The notes beneath the pieces were generated by a model that was not told the origin of the DNA, did not search any database, and saw nothing but the letters and a program-made list of their open reading frames with translations. A program made the position numbers and the translations under genes. From Tenericutes bacterium HGW-Tenericutes-2 (lineage in GTDB: Bacteria > Bacillota_I > Bacilli_A > Acholeplasmatales > Acholeplasmataceae), in the NCBI GenBank assembly GCA_002839095.1, contig PGXL01000007.1, forward strand, positions 62,001 to 126,000: a stretch of 64,000 nt of DNA, given 5' to 3'. Of the stretch, positions 62,312 through 64,000 are shown one piece after another; position 1 is the first letter of the stretch, and every line of letters starts with the position of its first letter.

Positions 62312-64000
62312 ATGAAAAAAATTGATTTTCATGTTCATACTATATCTACAGATAAGGATGGAAATTTTGAATTTTCATTAGATAATTTGTCGCTGTATAT
62401 TTCAACAAGAGAAATTGATGGAATTGCAATTACAAATCATAACATTTTTAACTATGATCAATTTTCTGAGATTCAGTCCAATTTAGATATTAAAGTATTC
62501 CCTGGTATAGAAATAGATATTGAAAAAGGTCATATGTTAGTAGTTAGTTCAAATAATGCAGATGGAATTGAAAGAATTAGGCATATCAGTGAAAGTATCG
62601 ATGAGGAAATAAAAAATAGTAAATTCATCAGTTTGGAAACGCTACTTACATTATGCAAAAATTTATCTGATTATCTATTTATTCCACATATTGAGGGAAA
62701 GCCTAAATCGATTTCATATGAGACATTGGAAAAGTTTCCAAAAGGTTGTATTTTTTGTGGAGAGGTCCCAAATCAATCTAAGTTCAATTACTTAAAAAAA
62801 GATAAAGACAGTCTATTAACACCAGTTCTTTTCAGTGATTCAAGAATAAGTAAAATAATGATGACTGATCACTTTTCACTTAGACAGACCTATTTAAATG
62901 TTGAGGAATTAGAATTTACAACCATCAGAGCAGCATTAAAGGACAAAGCCAAAGTGTTTTTAGATATCGAGGGCAATGATTTGTTTGATTCAACTGGTGA
63001 TGGAGATTTAATATACCCGGGAATCAATGTGGTAACTGGTAAACGTTCAACTGGAAAAACTGTTTTTTTGAGAAAAATATTTGAGTCGAACGAGAACGTG
63101 AAGTATATTCGACAGTTTGAGTTGGTTCAAAATCAAGACGATGAAGAAAAAGCAATTGAAGAATTCCAAAAAGAAGTGAAACACGATGAGCAAAAATTTA
63201 TAGATAATCATTTAAATCAATTTAAAGACTTAGCTTCAACGATTGCACTAATAGATATTGATTCAAATAGTAAATCATTGTCTAACTATGTCGATAGTTT
63301 ATTGAGCTTTTCTAGCGATACAAGAAAGAAAAATAGTTATGCGAAAACTAAACTATTTACAGAAGATAAGTACCTTCAATTACCTGAGTCTTCATTGAAA
63401 TCTAGTATACAAGCGATAACTACTTTAATTGAAAACATGAAGATTGATGAGGTTCTAAAGAAATATCTATCGGATGTTAATTTCACTGAGTTGTTGAAAG
63501 AACTCATCACAAATGCACGAAAAGAAAAGTATCAAATGAAGTTGAGAGAATATGTAAATAGCGTACTTGATTCTATTCAACCTATTTTGCAATCCAAATC
63601 TGATTCTCCTACGATTACAAATTATGACCAATTGCTTCATATTAAAAATCTTTATAAAGTTTACGGATTTAATAAATTGGTAAAATCAATGAAAACAAGC
63701 AAAATCATTAGTCTAACAAATATGGGAGATTTCACTATTCAAGTAAAACGAAATGCAATTGATTCAGCGGCCACCCTTAAAAAGAAACTAAAAAAACAGT
63801 CAAAAGTTACTCACATTTTTGATTTATATGATAATCCATACGATTATCTTATAAAAATGACGAATGAGGGGATAGCTAATGATGTTGGAATAGAAAAAGC
63901 ATTCTTTGATTTTCAATATGATGTTCTAAATAAATATGGTAAACCTGTTTCTGGAGGAGAGAGATCTGAATTTCGTTTAATGAGAGCATTGAAAGATGCG
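62312..64000 (+). CDS. PHP-domain + ABC-type ATPase (TrlF-like), 3' end outside window
   Basis: At least 563 codons are present. The N-terminus is a PHP phosphoesterase (MKKIDFHVHTISTD; ITNHN; PGIEIDIEKGH; IPHIEGK), with metal ligands visible. Near residue 243 comes VTGKRSTGKTVFLRKI (Walker A), a coiled-coil-rich middle, and at the window end SGGERSEFRLMRALKDA (ABC signature), so Walker B lies outside. The arrangement matches TrlF-family AAA-like ATPases seen next to restriction loci. It starts 68 bp after res on the same strand with AAAGGTG upstream, so probably in the same operon. Nuclease or phosphatase activity is possible, not shown. Confidence 0.8.
   Translation, partial: MKKIDFHVHTISTDKDGNFEFSLDNLSLYISTREIDGIAITNHNIFNYDQFSEIQSNLDIKVFPGIEIDIEKGHMLVVSSNNADGIERIRHISESIDEEIKNSKFISLETLLTLCKNLSDYLFIPHIEGKPKSISYETLEKFPKGCIFCGEVPNQSKFNYLKKDKDSLLTPVLFSDSRISKIMMTDHFSLRQTYLNVEELEFTTIRAALKDKAKVFLDIEGNDLFDSTGDGDLIYPGINVVTGKRSTGKTVFLRKIFESNENVKYIRQFELVQNQDDEEKAIEEFQKEVKHDEQKFIDNHLNQFKDLASTIALIDIDSNSKSLSNYVDSLLSFSSDTRKKNSYAKTKLFTEDKYLQLPESSLKSSIQAITTLIENMKIDEVLKKYLSDVNFTELLKELITNARKEKYQMKLREYVNSVLDSIQPILQSKSDSPTITNYDQLLHIKNLYKVYGFNKLVKSMKTSKIISLTNMGDFTIQVKRNAIDSAATLKKKLKKQSKVTHIFDLYDNPYDYLIKMTNEGIANDVGIEKAFFDFQYDVLNKYGKPVSGGERSEFRLMRALKDA

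Noticed and set aside
1-64000. Mycoplasma genetic code (UGA = Trp)
   Set aside because: RF-2 is encoded, znuC and other genes end in TGA with overlapping downstream starts, and conserved Trp positions use TGG.
1-64000. CRISPR array or rRNA operon
   Set aside because: No regularly spaced repeats of 24-40 bp and no 16S/23S/5S-like stretch were seen on either strand; the only tandem repeat is the 21-bp pair inside the AlbA_2 gene.

Overview
This is a low-GC Firmicutes/Mollicutes-type chromosome. The best overall fit is an Acholeplasma-like or related wall-less lineage that uses the standard genetic code. The evidence is a compact rimP-nusA-ylxR-ylxQ-infB-rbfA cluster with a short NusA (356 aa) and short IF-2 (622 aa), a SAM-I riboswitch before metK, RNase J, strong GGAGG ribosome-binding sites, and frequent TTG/GTG starts. 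A release factor 2 gene is present, some genes end in TGA (for example znuC), and tryptophan is read from TGG, so UGA is a stop here and Mycoplasma code 4 does not apply. The taxonomic assignment is an inference.

Region 1 (1-42,950) is core chromosome. In order it holds: the 5' part of an RNase J gene, a HAD phosphatase and coaD; an aldo/keto reductase; a leftward operon of membrane acyltransferase, PaaK-like ligase and YfcC-type transporter; a zinc uptake operon (znuA-znuC-znuB-zur) with two Zur-box palindromes; the translation cluster from rimP to rbfA; priA, fmt and a PgpA/YutG-like gene; a membrane protein with a degenerate HD-GYP-like domain; the SAM-I riboswitch and metK; DUF3137 and lemA; secA, prfB, yitT-like, S41 peptidase and recX; an amidohydrolase, a FrnE-like protein and a DEAD-box helicase. 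Then comes a three-gene SMC-like operon resembling jetABC/mksFEB with no jetD, followed by pepC, tRNA-Pro, a DUF4956 + VTC polyphosphate-polymerase-like pair, tRNA-Arg and tRNA-Ser.

Region 2 (about 42,951 to beyond 64,000) is a mobile island next to tRNA-Ser. Its left part has two tandem large serine recombinases led by a 49-aa gene that sits just behind an intrinsic terminator. It continues with a CI-like repressor divergent from an XRE regulator, a tyrosine integrase, an excisionase-like protein, a Lin1244/Lin1753-type replication protein, an AlbA_2/ATPase regulator and a terminase-small-subunit-like gene. This layout resembles a phage satellite (PICI-like). A 20-bp inverted repeat in the divergent repressor/regulator region recurs before the terminase-like gene, which suggests one regulon.

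The cargo (53,323 to window end) is a tightly coupled operon: SNF2-like helicase, DUF4391 protein, type III beta-class methyltransferase, type III Res nuclease-helicase, and a PHP + ABC-ATPase protein (TrlF-like) cut by the window end. This extended type III restriction cassette and the jetD-less SMC-like operon are the two best candidates for unusual defence or genome-maintenance systems in this window.
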